64,000 nucleotides of DNA from JAKVAV01 sp964651785 (GTDB lineage: Bacteria; Bacteroidota; Bacteroidia; Flavobacteriales_D; Cryomorphaceae). The DNA lies in assembly GCA_964651785.1 (NCBI GenBank), contig CAZYWJ010000004.1:37491-101490 (forward strand), given 5' to 3'. The notes under the pieces are model-generated. The model ran no database searches and was not told the origin of the DNA. It saw nothing but the letters and a program-made list of their open reading frames with translations. The position numbers were made by a program, and so were the translations under genes. Below, piece by piece: positions 9,700-19,207 of this stretch (position 1 is its first letter; each line of letters opens with the position of its first letter).

Positions 9700-10890
9700 A
9701 TGATTCAACTAAATGATTTGGCATCTTCTGCCAAAGCAGTTCAAGATGAGCTTATCGAAATTCGCAGACACCTGCACGCCAACCCTGAGCTTTCATTTCA
9801 GGAAGAAAAAACGGCTGCATTTGTATCTCAAAAGCTGACCGAACTTGGCATACCGCATAAAACGGGAATCGGCGGGCACGGCATCATAGCCGATATCGTA
9901 GGAGATAAAGACGGAAAAATAGTAGCGGTGAGAGGAGATATGGACGCTCTTCCCATTACCGAATTAAACAAGACCTCCTACGTTTCGAAAAACCCGGGTG
10001 TCATGCACGCTTGCGGGCATGATGTTCATACGACTTGTATACTGGGAGCCGCTCGTCTGTTGCAAGAAAGAAAATCATCTTTGAGGGGTACCGTTCGCTT
10101 GATCTTCCAGCCCGCCGAAGAAAGAATTCCGGGTGGCGCCTCATTAATGATAAAAGATCAGGCTCTCAAGAATCCTGATGTGCAATTGATTTTCGGCCAG
10201 CACGTCTATCCCGATATGGAAGTGGGAAATGTTGGTTTTCGACCGGGAATGTACATGGCTTCGGCCGATGAGCTCTACATTACCGTAAAAGGAAAAGGTG
10301 GCCACGCAGGACTGCCTCATAAAACCATCGATACGGTTCTTTTAGCATCACACGTAGTTACGGCTATTCAACAATTGGTCAGTCGAAGAGCGAATGCATC
10401 CTTACCGACTGTAGTTTCCATCGGTAAGTTTATTGCCAATGGTGCAACCAATGTGATTCCCGATGAGGTAAAATTGGAAGGCACCATTCGCACTATGAAT
10501 GAAGAATGGCGTTTTGAGTTGCACGATTTGCTGAAAGATTTGGTTTCAGGAATCTGCCAATCTATGGGTGGTTCAGCTGAAATTGAAGTGCGAAAAGGTT
10601 ATCCCGCTTTAATAAATGATGATAGTTTGACCATTTGGGCGAAGCAAAAAGCCATTGAGCTGCTCGGCGAGGAGAGTGTACACGATCTTGATTTGCGAAT
10701 GACGGCAGAAGACTTTGCTTATTTCGCTCAGCAGATTCCCGCATGTTTTTATCGTTTGGGAACTTCCAATTCGAAAAAAGATTTGGGAGCGCCGCTTCAT
10801 ACGGGTAAGTTCGATATTGATGAAGAAGCGCTGAGCATCGGGACATCCCTGATGGCAACATTGGCTGTCAAAGCCTTGGAAGAACTCTAG
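9700..10890 (+). CDS. M20-family amidohydrolase (N-acyl amino acid / hippurate hydrolase type)
   Basis: A 396-residue cytoplasmic metallopeptidase-family enzyme. Typical M20D motifs occur in order: RRHLHANPELSFQEEKTA, RGDMDALPI, MHACGHDVHT (metal ligands), FQPAEE (catalytic glutamates), and the dimerisation-domain signature GKGGHAGLPHKTIDTV. The late metal ligand lies in LGAPLHTGKFDID. Members remove acyl groups from amino acids or hydrolyse indole-acetyl conjugates; the exact substrate is unknown. The stop codon is the last three bases before a run of N. Confidence 0.9.
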   Translation: MIQLNDLASSAKAVQDELIEIRRHLHANPELSFQEEKTAAFVSQKLTELGIPHKTGIGGHGIIADIVGDKDGKIVAVRGDMDALPITELNKTSYVSKNPGVMHACGHDVHTTCILGAARLLQERKSSLRGTVRLIFQPAEERIPGGASLMIKDQALKNPDVQLIFGQHVYPDMEVGNVGFRPGMYMASADELYITVKGKGGHAGLPHKTIDTVLLASHVVTAIQQLVSRRANASLPTVVSIGKFIANGATNVIPDEVKLEGTIRTMNEEWRFELHDLLKDLVSGICQSMGGSAEIEVRKGYPALINDDSLTIWAKQKAIELLGEESVHDLDLRMTAEDFAYFAQQIPACFYRLGTSNSKKDLGAPLHTGKFDIDEEALSIGTSLMATLAVKALEEL

Positions 10891-10990
10891 NNNNNNNNNN
10901 NNNNNNNNNNNNNNNNNNNNNNNNNNNNNNNNNNNNNNNNNNNNNNNNNNNNNNNNNNNNNNNNNNNNNNNNNNNNNNNNNNNNNNNNNN
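10891..10990. other. Assembly gap (100 N)
   Basis: Exactly 100 N. It hides the last residues of recQ and the recQ/amidohydrolase intergenic region. True length unknown. Confidence 0.99.
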
Positions 10991-13161
10991 GCTACTTCAC
11001 TCATAAACTTGATCCGCATCAAGCGAAGTTGTTCTTCGGTGTAATCGCCATCAAACTCGTCATAAGCCTCCGAGATATCATCTGATTCTGCTTCCAGGAA
11101 GTAATCGTAAATATCTTGCTGCTCGTCTTCATCGAGCATGTCATTGAGATAATAATCGATGTTAATTTTTGTGCCTGAGCCTACAATAGCTTCGATCTCG
11201 TCGATGACATCTTCCATCTCTTTGCCTTTGGCTTTTGCTATATCTTCCAGTGGTAACTTTCGGTCTATGTTTTGAATGATATGAACCTTTAACCCCGATT
11301 TATTTACAATTGATTTTACGACTAAATCCTGAGGTCGGTCAATTTCGTTTTCATCGACATACCGCTTGATGAGGTCCAGAAAAGGGGCTCCGAATTTACG
11401 TGCTTTTCCGGCTCCGACACCGACTATGCCGATTAACTCTTCAGTCGTTATCGGGTATTGAGAGGCCATTTCCTGCAAAGAAGGATCTTGAAAAATTACA
11501 TACCCCGGCAGCTCTTTCTTTTTGCTTATTTCTTTTCTAAGCGATACCAACATTTTGTAGAGCTTGTCATCCATTGCTCCTTTTCCGCCGCCATCGGGCG
11601 TATCATCTACGCCGCTGTAATCATTCTCTTTAATCAATTCTATAGAGTAAGGCTTCTTGATAAAGTCTTCACCCTTTTGCGTCAATTTTAATACACCGTA
11701 TGATTCAATTTCTTTCGAAAGCAAGCTGCGAACGGTACATTGACGAATCACCGCATTCCAGAATTTTTCATCTTCATCCTGTCCGGCTCCGAAACAATCC
11801 AATTCGTCATCTTTGTACGTTTTCACTTCGGCAGACTCATTTCCAACCAAAATGTTGATGAGGTGTGCCGCCTTGTGGCGTTGTTTCGATTCGCGCACAG
11901 CTTCCAGCAGAAGCTTTATTTGATCTTTTCCCTCAAATCGCTCTTTCGGATGTCGACAATTGTCGCACATCTCTACGCACTTATCAGAGTCAAACTCCTC
12001 GCCGAAATAGTGAAGAATAAATTTTCTGCGACAAAGACTCGTTTCTGAATACGAAACGATTTCTTGCAAAAGTTGTCGCCCGATTTCCATTTCTGAAACG
12101 TGCTTTCCTTGCAAGAACTTCTCGAGTTTTTCAATGTCTTTATAGCTGTAAAAAGCCAAGCAATGACCTTCACCGCCGTCTCTGCCTGCTCTACCCGTTT
12201 CCTGATAGTAGCTCTCAATACTTTTAGGAATATCATGGTGAATCACATAACGCACGTCGGGCTTATCAATTCCCATCCCGAATGCGATGGTAGCTACGAT
12301 CACATCTGCATCTTCATTCAAGAATGCATCTTGATGTCGCGATCGCATCCCCGCGTCCATTCCCGCGTGGTATGGCAATGCGTTAATTCCGTTTACTTTC
12401 AATGATTCTGCGACTTCTTCCACCTTCTTACGACTCAGGCAGTAGATGATTCCCGTTTTTCCAGGGCGTGCCTTTACGAATTTGATGATCTCACGCACCA
12501 CATCTTTCTTCGGTCGCACCTCATAATAGAGATTGCCTCGGTTAAAAGAATCTTTAAAAACCTTGGCATCGGTCATGCCCAGGTTTTTCTGAATGTCCTG
12601 TTGAACTTTCGGAGTTGCCGTAGCGGTAAGGGCTATGATCGGAACATTCGTGATTTCTTCAATGATCGTTCGCAATCTGCGGTACTCCGGTCTGAAGTCG
12701 TGACCCCATTCAGAAATACAATGTGCCTCATCTATGGCAAAAAAGGACACGTTTGCTCCTTGCAAAAATTCAATGTAGTCTGCCTTAGTTAAGCTTTCGG
12801 GAGCCATGTAGAGCAGCTTCGTAACGCCACTCATCACATCCTCCTTCACCTGCTGGATCTCCGACTTGTTCAGTGAGGAATTAAGAAAATGAGCGATTCC
12901 GTCGTTTTCGCTCGTGCCGCGAATGGCATCCACTTGGTTTTTCATTAAGGCGATGAGTGGTGAAACCACGATTGCAGTTCCTTCTTTCATTAAAGCAGGA
13001 AGCTGGTAGCAAAGAGATTTGCCACCACCGGTAGGCATTATCACAAATGTGTGATTGCCATTCAACACGTTCTCAATGATTTTTTCCTGCTGCCCTTTAA
13101 AGGATGAGAATCCAAAATACTTAGTCAACGCCTCTTTCGGCGATATTAGTTCTGATAACAT
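10991..13161 (-). CDS. recQ: ATP-dependent DNA helicase RecQ (3' end lost in gap)
   Basis: About 723 residues are visible and the sequence stops at a run of N after LRLMRIKFMSEV. That is close to the usual end of Bacteroidetes RecQ, so only a few residues seem missing. Domains in order: Walker A MPTGGGKSLCYQLPA (about residue 42), DEAH box DEAHCISEWGHDFRPEYRRL (about 143), arginine-finger motif QETGRAGRDG, a zinc cluster with cysteines in CRRKFILHYF and CVEMCDNC, a winged-helix RQC, and an HRDC-like domain around LPGYVIFQDPSLQEMA. Anything read beyond the gap on this strand is antisense to the amidohydrolase. Unwinds 3'-5' in recombination and fork repair. Confidence 0.95.
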
Positions 13162-13210
13162 TTTCAGATATTCAGTTTACCCAACAATACTACTTTCTGC
13201 ACGTCGATGT

Positions 13211-13225
13211 TACAACGATGTTGTA
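13211..13225. repeat. Short perfect inverted repeat upstream of recQ
   Basis: TACAAC-GAT-GTTGTA, six-base arms with a three-base centre, about 50 bases upstream of the recQ start. The size fits a dimeric-repressor operator, but no regulator is known. Confidence 0.35.
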
Positions 13226-13290
13226 TGATTTTTCAATTTACGACAATCGTTCTAAATAGCAATCCCGTAAAGTAGATATTTTTAAGATTT

Positions 13291-13324
13291 AAGCGGTTGG
13301 TAAGGAAATTATTTCAAACCGCTT
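13291..13324. repeat. Inverted repeat in the recQ/tatC divergent region
   Basis: AAGCGGTT at 13291-13298 pairs with AACCGCTT at 13317-13324 across an 18-base loop. It lies about 85 bases before tatC. It could be an operator or an RNA hairpin; the following T-tract is short, so a terminator is less likely. Confidence 0.35.
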
Positions 13325-13374
13325 TTCAGAGTTTAAAGCTACTAAAAAACGCAGACTCGAGGAATGAATTGTAT

Positions 13375-13382
13375 TAGCTTTG
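13375..13382 (+). promoter_or_regulatory. Candidate -7 element for the tatC operon
   Basis: TAGCTTTG matches TAnnTTTG exactly, 26 bases before the tatC ATG. No good -33 TTG is seen 17-21 bases upstream. Confidence 0.35.
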
Positions 13383-13408
13383 CATTTTTTAAATCAGTTT
13401 AATAAGGG

Positions 13409-14221
13409 ATGTCGGACCCGAATCAAATGACATTTTTACAGCACCTCGAGGAATTGAGGTGGCGAATTATTAAGGCTTTTATTGCGATCTTGATTTTCGC
13501 AATTGCCGCTTTCATCTTTAAAAATGTCGTCTTCGATCACTTAATCTTCGCACCCAAAAATTCAGATTTTGTGACCTATCGTTTTTTTTGCCGCTTGTCT
13601 GAAATGATAGGGTTGGATGACAGTTTGTGTCTGACATCTTCTTTCGAATTGCAAAATATTACGATGAGCGGACAATTTACATCACACATACTGGTTTCAA
13701 TAGTATTGGGCTTTATTGTTTCATTTCCATACGTATTTTACCAAATCTGGGCTTTTATCATGCCCGGCTTGAGCGGAAGCGAAAAAGCTACCGCAAGAGG
13801 AGCAGTTGTAGCTACATCTTTTCTGTTTCTCATGGGCGTATTATTCGGCTATTTTCTTATTTCGCCGTTATCGGTGCAGTTTTTGGGCGGGTATCAAGTC
13901 AGTGAGCAAGTAGAAAATATCATTGCGCTCAATTCATTTATCACAACGGTTACTATGACTACCCTTTCCGGGGGTCTTGTTTTTCAATTGCCCGTGGTGA
14001 TTTTCTTTTTGGCAAAGCTTGGTTTGGTAACTCCTGAGAGCCTGAGAAAATATCGAAAGCATGCCATTGTCGGTGTTTTGATTTTGAGTGCAATCATCAC
14101 TCCGCCGGATGTAACAAGCCAGATATTGGTTACGCTACCACTTTTATTGCTTTACGAAGTAAGCATCCATATCGCTCGAATAGTCGTCAGGAGAAATCGG
14201 AAAGAGCAGGTTGCTGCGTAG
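13409..14221 (+). CDS. tatC: Sec-independent (Tat) translocase subunit TatC
   Basis: A 270-residue inner-membrane protein with six predicted membrane segments. The family signature FLQHLEELRWRIIKAF opens the protein, and the conserved loop motif FPYVFYQIWAFIMPGL follows the second periplasmic region. TatC recognises twin-arginine signal peptides and exports folded proteins. The first periplasmic loop is long (about residues 45-90) and holds two cysteines (FFCRLSEM, SLCLTS). It is followed after 16 bases by the DUF5686 gene and then lptB, so the three probably form one envelope operon. Confidence 0.95.
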   Translation: MSDPNQMTFLQHLEELRWRIIKAFIAILIFAIAAFIFKNVVFDHLIFAPKNSDFVTYRFFCRLSEMIGLDDSLCLTSSFELQNITMSGQFTSHILVSIVLGFIVSFPYVFYQIWAFIMPGLSGSEKATARGAVVATSFLFLMGVLFGYFLISPLSVQFLGGYQVSEQVENIIALNSFITTVTMTTLSGGLVFQLPVVIFFLAKLGLVTPESLRKYRKHAIVGVLILSAIITPPDVTSQILVTLPLLLLYEVSIHIARIVVRRNRKEQVAA

Positions 14222-14237
14222 GTATGTCCGGATTATA

Positions 14238-16742
14238 ATGCAACCAATAAAGACCATATCGATTTCAGATTTTAAAAGGCATTTTCTCTTCGTGCTCCTT
14301 AGCTTCGTGCTCCTGCCTATTGCTATGCAGGCACAGAAAACCATCGTCTATGGTAAAGTTTTCGATTCGAAAACGAAGGAGCCGCTGCCCTTTGTAAATG
14401 TTGCTTTCAAAGGTAGTAAGGTAGGCACGACTACTGATCTTGACGGAAACTACAGACTGGAAACTTACTATGCCGAAGATTCATTGCTGGCATCTTTTGT
14501 GGGCTATAAACCGCTCGCCTTTAAGGTAAAGAAAGATCAAAGTCAACAGATTGATTTCCCTTTAGCGGAAGGTTCCTTGAGTCTCAACGAGGTTGTGGTA
14601 AATGCGAAAGACTTTGAAAATCCGGCTCACGTCATTCTTAAGAAAATAATTAAAAACAAGCCGATCAATAATCGGGAAAAGCTTCAATCGTATCAGTACG
14701 AAACTTACAATAAGATAGAGTTTGATCTCAACAACCTCTCTGAGAAATTTACCGAAAGGAAGCTTTTCAAATCCTTTGATTTCATCTTCGACAATATAGA
14801 TTCGACGGGCGAAAAGGTATCGCTTCCTTTTTTCATGACAGAAACTTTGAGCGATTACTATTACCGACGAGATCCGAAAGGAAGGAAAGAAATCATTCAT
14901 GCAACCAAAGTTTCAGGTATCAACAATGAAAGCATCTCTCAATTTCTCGGGCAGATGTATCAGGATGTGAATATCTACGAAAACTCACTCGGAATTTTTG
15001 GAAAAAACTTTGTAAGCCCCATTTCGGATTATGGCCTTGTTTTCTATAAGTATTTTCTAGTAGACAGCGCCTATATTGAGAATAAATGGTGTTATCGCTT
15101 GAACTTCCTTCCCAAGAATGAAAGTGAACTGGTATTTAAAGGGCACTTCTGGGTAAACGATACCACTTATGCCATCAAAGAAATAGACGCCACAATACTG
15201 CCGTCGGCTAATATCAATTTCATTACCGACCTTCAGGTAAAGCATCAATACAATGAGGTAGAGCCTGAAGTCTGGATGCTAAAACGCGAAGAACTCTTGG
15301 CCGATTTCAGTTTGATTGAATCTGAAATGGGTTTTTATGGTAAGAAGGTGACTACTTACCGTGATTTCATCATCAATAAGCCTAAAGACGATGAGTTTTA
15401 TGGAGGCGCCGAACATGTAATTGTAGAAACGGAGATTAACGCTCTTGATGAAGAGTTTTGGAAAAAAAACCGCCACGAAATCATTTCTGACGAACAGCAA
15501 GCCATATATGATATGGTGGATAGTCTCAAGACCAATAAGGTCTTTATGACTTATGTCGATGTCGTCAATTTTATTTTTCAAGGTTATTGGGTAGACGGGA
15601 AAGTTGAATGGGGACCTGTTTTTACTTTTTTAAGTTACAATGCCATTGAAGGCTTACGGCCTAAATTCGGATTGCGGACGTCCAACGAATTTAGCACGCG
15701 ACTGTTGCTTGAAGGCTATATTGCTTACGGCTTCAACGATGAGCGCTTTAAATATATGTTGGGCGGGCAATACTTTTTAAGTAAAAAGCCGCGTCAAACG
15801 TTGGGGGCTTATTTTTCAGAAGATTATGAATTAATTGGTCAGGTGCCCAATTATTTTCCTCGTGATCATATCGCTCAAACCCTCACGGTGCGGAACCCTC
15901 AGGATCGCCTCATCTTAAACAAGCAATCTCGAATATTTACGGAACGCACCTGGTTTACCGGGTTCTCTACCTTACTCGAATTCAGAAGAAGGGAGTTGTC
16001 TTCTGCCGGAGCGTGGAATTTTGAACGATATGACAACATTGGCGGAGAGACGCAGCTCGTGGATGTCTCTAATATCATAAGCTCTGAGGTCTCACTTGGC
16101 TTTCGCTTCGCTTATCGCGAAAATTTTGTTGAAGGAGAGTTTGAGCGAATTTCTCTGGGTAGTACCTGGCCTATTATCAATGTACGAATGGATCTGGGGC
16201 TAAAAGGAGTATTAGGCAGCGATTACGAATACCAAAAGCTCACGCTTACGGCAACTGATAAAATTCCTCTGGGACCTTTCGGTACCATGCGTTATTCATT
16301 AGAAGGTGGGAAAACCTGGCAAAATTTACCTTATCCGCTGCAATTCGTTCATTCGGGAAATGAAAGTTTCTTTTACAATAGTGAGGCATTCAATACCATG
16401 AATTTCTTTGAATTTGTCAGCGACGAATATGTATCCATGCGTGCCGAACATCACTTTGAAGGTTTCTTCTTCAACAAAATTCCTCTTTTTAAAAGGTTGA
16501 AATGGAGAGAAATTGTCGGTATTAATGGTGTGTACGGAAGATTTGACCCTGCTAACACGGCAGAGTTGGTGCTTCCTCAAAACACTTTTGTTTTAAATGA
16601 AAAGCCATTCGCTGAAGCTTATTTGGGAGTAGAGAATATTTTTCGCTTTTTCAGGGTGGATGCCGTGTGGCGGCTTACTTATCTGGATAACCCGAACACT
16701 CCGAACTTTACGGTTCTGCTCGGCTTCGATATTCAATTCTAA
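14238..16742 (+). CDS. DUF5686 / carboxypeptidase-regulatory-like domain outer-membrane protein
   Basis: An 834-residue exported protein. The ATG at 14238 is preferred over the upstream TTG at 14211, which lies inside tatC. After a signal segment ending MQAQ comes a carboxypeptidase D regulatory-like domain (YGKVFDSKTKEPLPFVNVAF, TTTDLDGNY; about residues 30-115). A long DUF5686 region of beta-strands follows, ending VLLGFDIQF with the terminal aromatic typical of barrel proteins. It resembles the large TonB-like Bacteroidetes outer-membrane family but lacks a plug domain. Function unknown. It is 5 bases from lptB. Confidence 0.8.
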   Translation: MQPIKTISISDFKRHFLFVLLSFVLLPIAMQAQKTIVYGKVFDSKTKEPLPFVNVAFKGSKVGTTTDLDGNYRLETYYAEDSLLASFVGYKPLAFKVKKDQSQQIDFPLAEGSLSLNEVVVNAKDFENPAHVILKKIIKNKPINNREKLQSYQYETYNKIEFDLNNLSEKFTERKLFKSFDFIFDNIDSTGEKVSLPFFMTETLSDYYYRRDPKGRKEIIHATKVSGINNESISQFLGQMYQDVNIYENSLGIFGKNFVSPISDYGLVFYKYFLVDSAYIENKWCYRLNFLPKNESELVFKGHFWVNDTTYAIKEIDATILPSANINFITDLQVKHQYNEVEPEVWMLKREELLADFSLIESEMGFYGKKVTTYRDFIINKPKDDEFYGGAEHVIVETEINALDEEFWKKNRHEIISDEQQAIYDMVDSLKTNKVFMTYVDVVNFIFQGYWVDGKVEWGPVFTFLSYNAIEGLRPKFGLRTSNEFSTRLLLEGYIAYGFNDERFKYMLGGQYFLSKKPRQTLGAYFSEDYELIGQVPNYFPRDHIAQTLTVRNPQDRLILNKQSRIFTERTWFTGFSTLLEFRRRELSSAGAWNFERYDNIGGETQLVDVSNIISSEVSLGFRFAYRENFVEGEFERISLGSTWPIINVRMDLGLKGVLGSDYEYQKLTLTATDKIPLGPFGTMRYSLEGGKTWQNLPYPLQFVHSGNESFFYNSEAFNTMNFFEFVSDEYVSMRAEHHFEGFFFNKIPLFKRLKWREIVGINGVYGRFDPANTAELVLPQNTFVLNEKPFAEAYLGVENIFRFFRVDAVWRLTYLDNPNTPNFTVLLGFDIQF

Positions 16743-16747
16743 AGATT

Positions 16748-17482
16748 ATGATTCTTCGCACCGAAAACCTGATTAAAAAGTACAAGAAGCGAACGGTCGT
16801 AAAAGGCGTATCGGTTCAGGTAGAACAAGGAGAAATAGTCGGTTTGCTCGGTCCGAATGGTGCCGGAAAAACCACAACTTTCTACATGATAGTAGGGCTG
16901 GTTCAACCAAATTCAGGCAGAATTTTTTTAGATCGGGAAGACATTACCGAGCGAGCCATGTACGAGCGCGCTCAATTAGGCGTAGGCTACCTGCCTCAAG
17001 AAGCCAGTGTATTTCGAAAACTCAGCGTCGAGGATAATATTAAAGCGGTTTTGGAGATGACCAAACTCAGCAAAGCCGATCAATCGGCAAAACTCGAGTC
17101 GTTGATCGAAGAGTTAGGTCTTGGACACGTTCGAACCAATCGCGGTGACTTTCTCTCCGGTGGTGAGCGTCGCCGAACCGAGATAGCTCGCGCTCTTGCT
17201 ACCGATCCGAAGTTCATTCTTTTAGATGAGCCATTTGCGGGGGTAGATCCCATTGCCGTGGAAGATATTCAGTCCATCGTAGCTCAGCTCAAGACCAAAA
17301 ACATCGGGATTCTCATCACCGATCATAACGTGCAGGAAACACTGTCGATTACCGATCGCGCTTATCTACTATTCGAGGGAAATATTCTCAAGTCGGGCTC
17401 TGCCGAAGATTTGGCTAATGATGAGCAGGTGCGGAAGGTGTACCTTGGAAAGAACTTTGAATTGAAACGAAAGGTTCTTTAG
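16748..17482 (+). CDS. lptB: LPS export ABC transporter ATPase LptB
   Basis: A 244-residue ABC ATPase. Walker A is GPNGAGKTTT, the signature is LSGGERRRTEIARAL, Walker B is FILLDEPFAGVD and the switch histidine lies in LITDHNVQET. The SGGERRR signature and the compact C-terminus separate LptB from other importers. It powers LptFG extraction of lipopolysaccharide from the inner membrane; the LptFG genes are not in this window. Its start lies 5 bases after the DUF5686 stop. Confidence 0.93.
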   Translation: MILRTENLIKKYKKRTVVKGVSVQVEQGEIVGLLGPNGAGKTTTFYMIVGLVQPNSGRIFLDREDITERAMYERAQLGVGYLPQEASVFRKLSVEDNIKAVLEMTKLSKADQSAKLESLIEELGLGHVRTNRGDFLSGGERRRTEIARALATDPKFILLDEPFAGVDPIAVEDIQSIVAQLKTKNIGILITDHNVQETLSITDRAYLLFEGNILKSGSAEDLANDEQVRKVYLGKNFELKRKVL

Positions 17483-17519
17483 TTTTCCGCTTTTTCACCA
17501 ATAGTCAGTAGTTTTGATT

Positions 17520-17749
17520 ATGCCCGACAAGGAAAAACCCGTCTTCGAAAAGCGCATCTTTTGGGATGTAGACTTCAATCAAATCGACTACGAAAAGCAT
17601 TTTCGATTTGTTATCGAACGAGTCTTCGAACGGGGCGATGTGCCTGATATTCGCAATTGCCGTCGGTACTACGGCGATGAAAAAGTACGCGAGGTGTTGC
17701 TCAATGCTAAGTTTTTGCCACAAACAAGGATGTATCTCGCCAGCGCTGT
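17520..17749 (+). CDS. DUF6922-like protein, probable partner of an AbiEii-type toxin (3' cut by gap)
   Basis: About 76 residues are visible, from the ATG at 17520 to the gap. The pattern (FWDVDFNQIDYEKHFRFVIERVFERGD split around residues 12-38, then RRYYGDEKVREVLLNAKFL) resembles the DUF6922 family. Those are small proteins encoded directly upstream of AbiEii/AbiGii nucleotidyltransferase-type proteins in Bacteroidetes. Only about 20 residues should be missing. The apparent continuity with the frame beyond the gap is accidental, because the two halves belong to different families. The assignment rests on memory of the family, so confidence is moderate. Confidence 0.55.
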
Positions 17750-17849
17750 NNNNNNNNNNNNNNNNNNNNNNNNNNNNNNNNNNNNNNNNNNNNNNNNNNN
17801 NNNNNNNNNNNNNNNNNNNNNNNNNNNNNNNNNNNNNNNNNNNNNNNNN
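17750..17849. other. Assembly gap (100 N)
   Basis: Exactly 100 N. It probably hides the end of the DUF6922-like gene and most of the following nucleotidyltransferase gene, so the true gap should be several hundred bases. Confidence 0.99.
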
Positions 17850-18134
17850 TCCACCGAGGATATCATCGCCATGAAAGTTCAGGCGGTTTTGGGTCGGGCG
17901 CGCAAAAAGGACTTTTGGGACATTGCCACCTTACTTGAACATTACTCCGTGGCTGACTTTATTCAGTTTCATAAGGAAAAATTCAGCAATCAGAACCTGA
18001 TGATAACCGTACCACAAGCCATCAGTTATTTTTCGGATGCGGAAGATGATGTTGACCCGATCAGCTTAAAAGGGCAAACATGGGAATCCGTAAAGGATTT
18101 CATCGGTAAAAAAGTACGGGAGTACTTGAAGTAG
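17850..18134 (+). CDS. AbiEii/AbiGii-type nucleotidyltransferase, C-terminal fragment
   Basis: The 94 residues after the gap match the C-terminal part of AbiEii-like proteins: EDIIAMKVQAVLGRARKKDF followed by W/D-rich helices, YFSDAEDD, and a final WESVKDFIGKKVREYL. The nucleotidyltransferase GS...D motif would be in the missing N-terminal part. In this family the enzyme is the toxin or effector of an abortive-infection-like module. Whether this copy is intact cannot be seen. It converges with purS. Confidence 0.6.
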   Translation, partial: STEDIIAMKVQAVLGRARKKDFWDIATLLEHYSVADFIQFHKEKFSNQNLMITVPQAISYFSDAEDDVDPISLKGQTWESVKDFIGKKVREYLK

Positions 18135-18144
18135 TCAATGGCGA

Positions 18145-18405
18145 TTAAGCCATCTCTCGCTCTTCCAGATGGAAGCTATACTTCTCCATGATTTGATTGG
18201 CCAAAAGCTTTTTGCAAGCCGTTTCCACTTTTTGCTCAGCTTCTTCTTTGCTGTCGGCGGTAACTTTCAGGGAAATGTGCTTGCCGATTCTCACATTCGT
18301 TATTTCTTCCAATCCCAGGTTTTTCATCGCACCGGTTACGGCTTTTCCTTGAGGATCAAGTAATGCATCGAGTGGCATGATGTCTATTTCGGCAGTGAAT
18401 TCCAT
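18145..18405 (-). CDS. purS: Phosphoribosylformylglycinamidine synthase subunit PurS
   Basis: An 86-residue small subunit of the three-part FGAM synthase (PurSQL) in purine synthesis. The family core is clear: FTAEIDIMPLDALLDPQGKA, then LGLEEITNVRIGKHI and ACKKLLANQIMEKY. PurQ and PurL are not nearby. Its start is 4 bases downstream of the pssA stop, so the two are probably cotranscribed. Confidence 0.9.
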   Translation of the reverse strand: MEFTAEIDIMPLDALLDPQGKAVTGAMKNLGLEEITNVRIGKHISLKVTADSKEEAEQKVETACKKLLANQIMEKYSFHLEEREMA

Positions 18406-18409
18406 GGGA

Positions 18410-19126
18410 CTATTTTGAAATTAATGAAAGAATAAAGTACAAAAGTAAAACAATAGGCACGGCGGAAAACCCAAATAGAATAAATAAACCGAGACCGATA
18501 ACGATTATACTGATCTTCGTTTTTTTCCCGCTTGCATCTCCGGAAAACTTTAAGGCCAAGAGTGGAATTTCCGCAACGAGTAAAATGCCCAGTAAAATCG
18601 AAGCAAAATCAACTAATCCAGTAGATTCTTTGAAATGGTTCAATGCCTCATCGAGAAAATCGAGTTCCAATATTCCCGCCGTTCCTGCTAATGCAACGCT
18701 GACCCAAAACAAGGCGTTCGCAGGCGTAGGTAGTCCGATAAACCCCGTGGATTGTCGAGTGTCAATATTGAATTTTCCCAAACGGTAAGCAGAGAATCCC
18801 GCCATAACTATTGGAGCAAAGAGCACCAAAGCTTTCCATCCTAACACGACTTCTTGTTCAAAAACCCCGTTAAACTGCAGAGCTAGAAAAGAGGGCGCCA
18901 CACCGAAGCTTACTACATCTGCCAGTGAGTCCAGTTGTTTTCCAAGCTCACCGCTTACGTCCAATGCTCTGGCTACCAGTCCGTCAAAAAAGTCGAACCC
19001 GGCGCCGGCGAGGATTAACCATGCGGCTATTTCGGGTTGATTTTGAGAGCAAAAATAAAGCGATAAAACACCGCTAATTAAATTGCTCAGCGTAAGTAAA
19101 TTCGGAATTTGAGCTTTCAATGACAT
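18410..19126 (-). CDS. pssA: CDP-diacylglycerol--serine O-phosphatidyltransferase
   Basis: A 238-residue polytopic CDP-alcohol phosphatidyltransferase. The defining motif DGxxARx8Gx3Dx3D is intact in DGLVARALDVSGELGKQLDS followed by LAD, near residues 46-68. It makes phosphatidylserine, the precursor of phosphatidylethanolamine. The start is the ATG at 19126 (MSLKAQIPNLLTLSN); the longer open frame upstream on this strand is antisense to the PorV-family gene. It shares a short divergent region with that gene and is followed by purS. Confidence 0.92.
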   Translation of the reverse strand: MSLKAQIPNLLTLSNLISGVLSLYFCSQNQPEIAAWLILAGAGFDFFDGLVARALDVSGELGKQLDSLADVVSFGVAPSFLALQFNGVFEQEVVLGWKALVLFAPIVMAGFSAYRLGKFNIDTRQSTGFIGLPTPANALFWVSVALAGTAGILELDFLDEALNHFKESTGLVDFASILLGILLVAEIPLLALKFSGDASGKKTKISIIVIGLGLFILFGFSAVPIVLLLYFILSLISK

Positions 19127-19207
19127 CTGTCCAAAATTAACCAATGATCGTGCAATTTTTTTAGTTGTTTGGTGTTTTACCACGGAATTGATGTTTATTT
19201 TCGGATT

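Noticed and set aside
10609..10890. Continuation of the recQ frame beyond the gap
   Set aside because: It is antisense to the amidohydrolase C-terminus, and RecQ already ends near its usual last residues before the gap.
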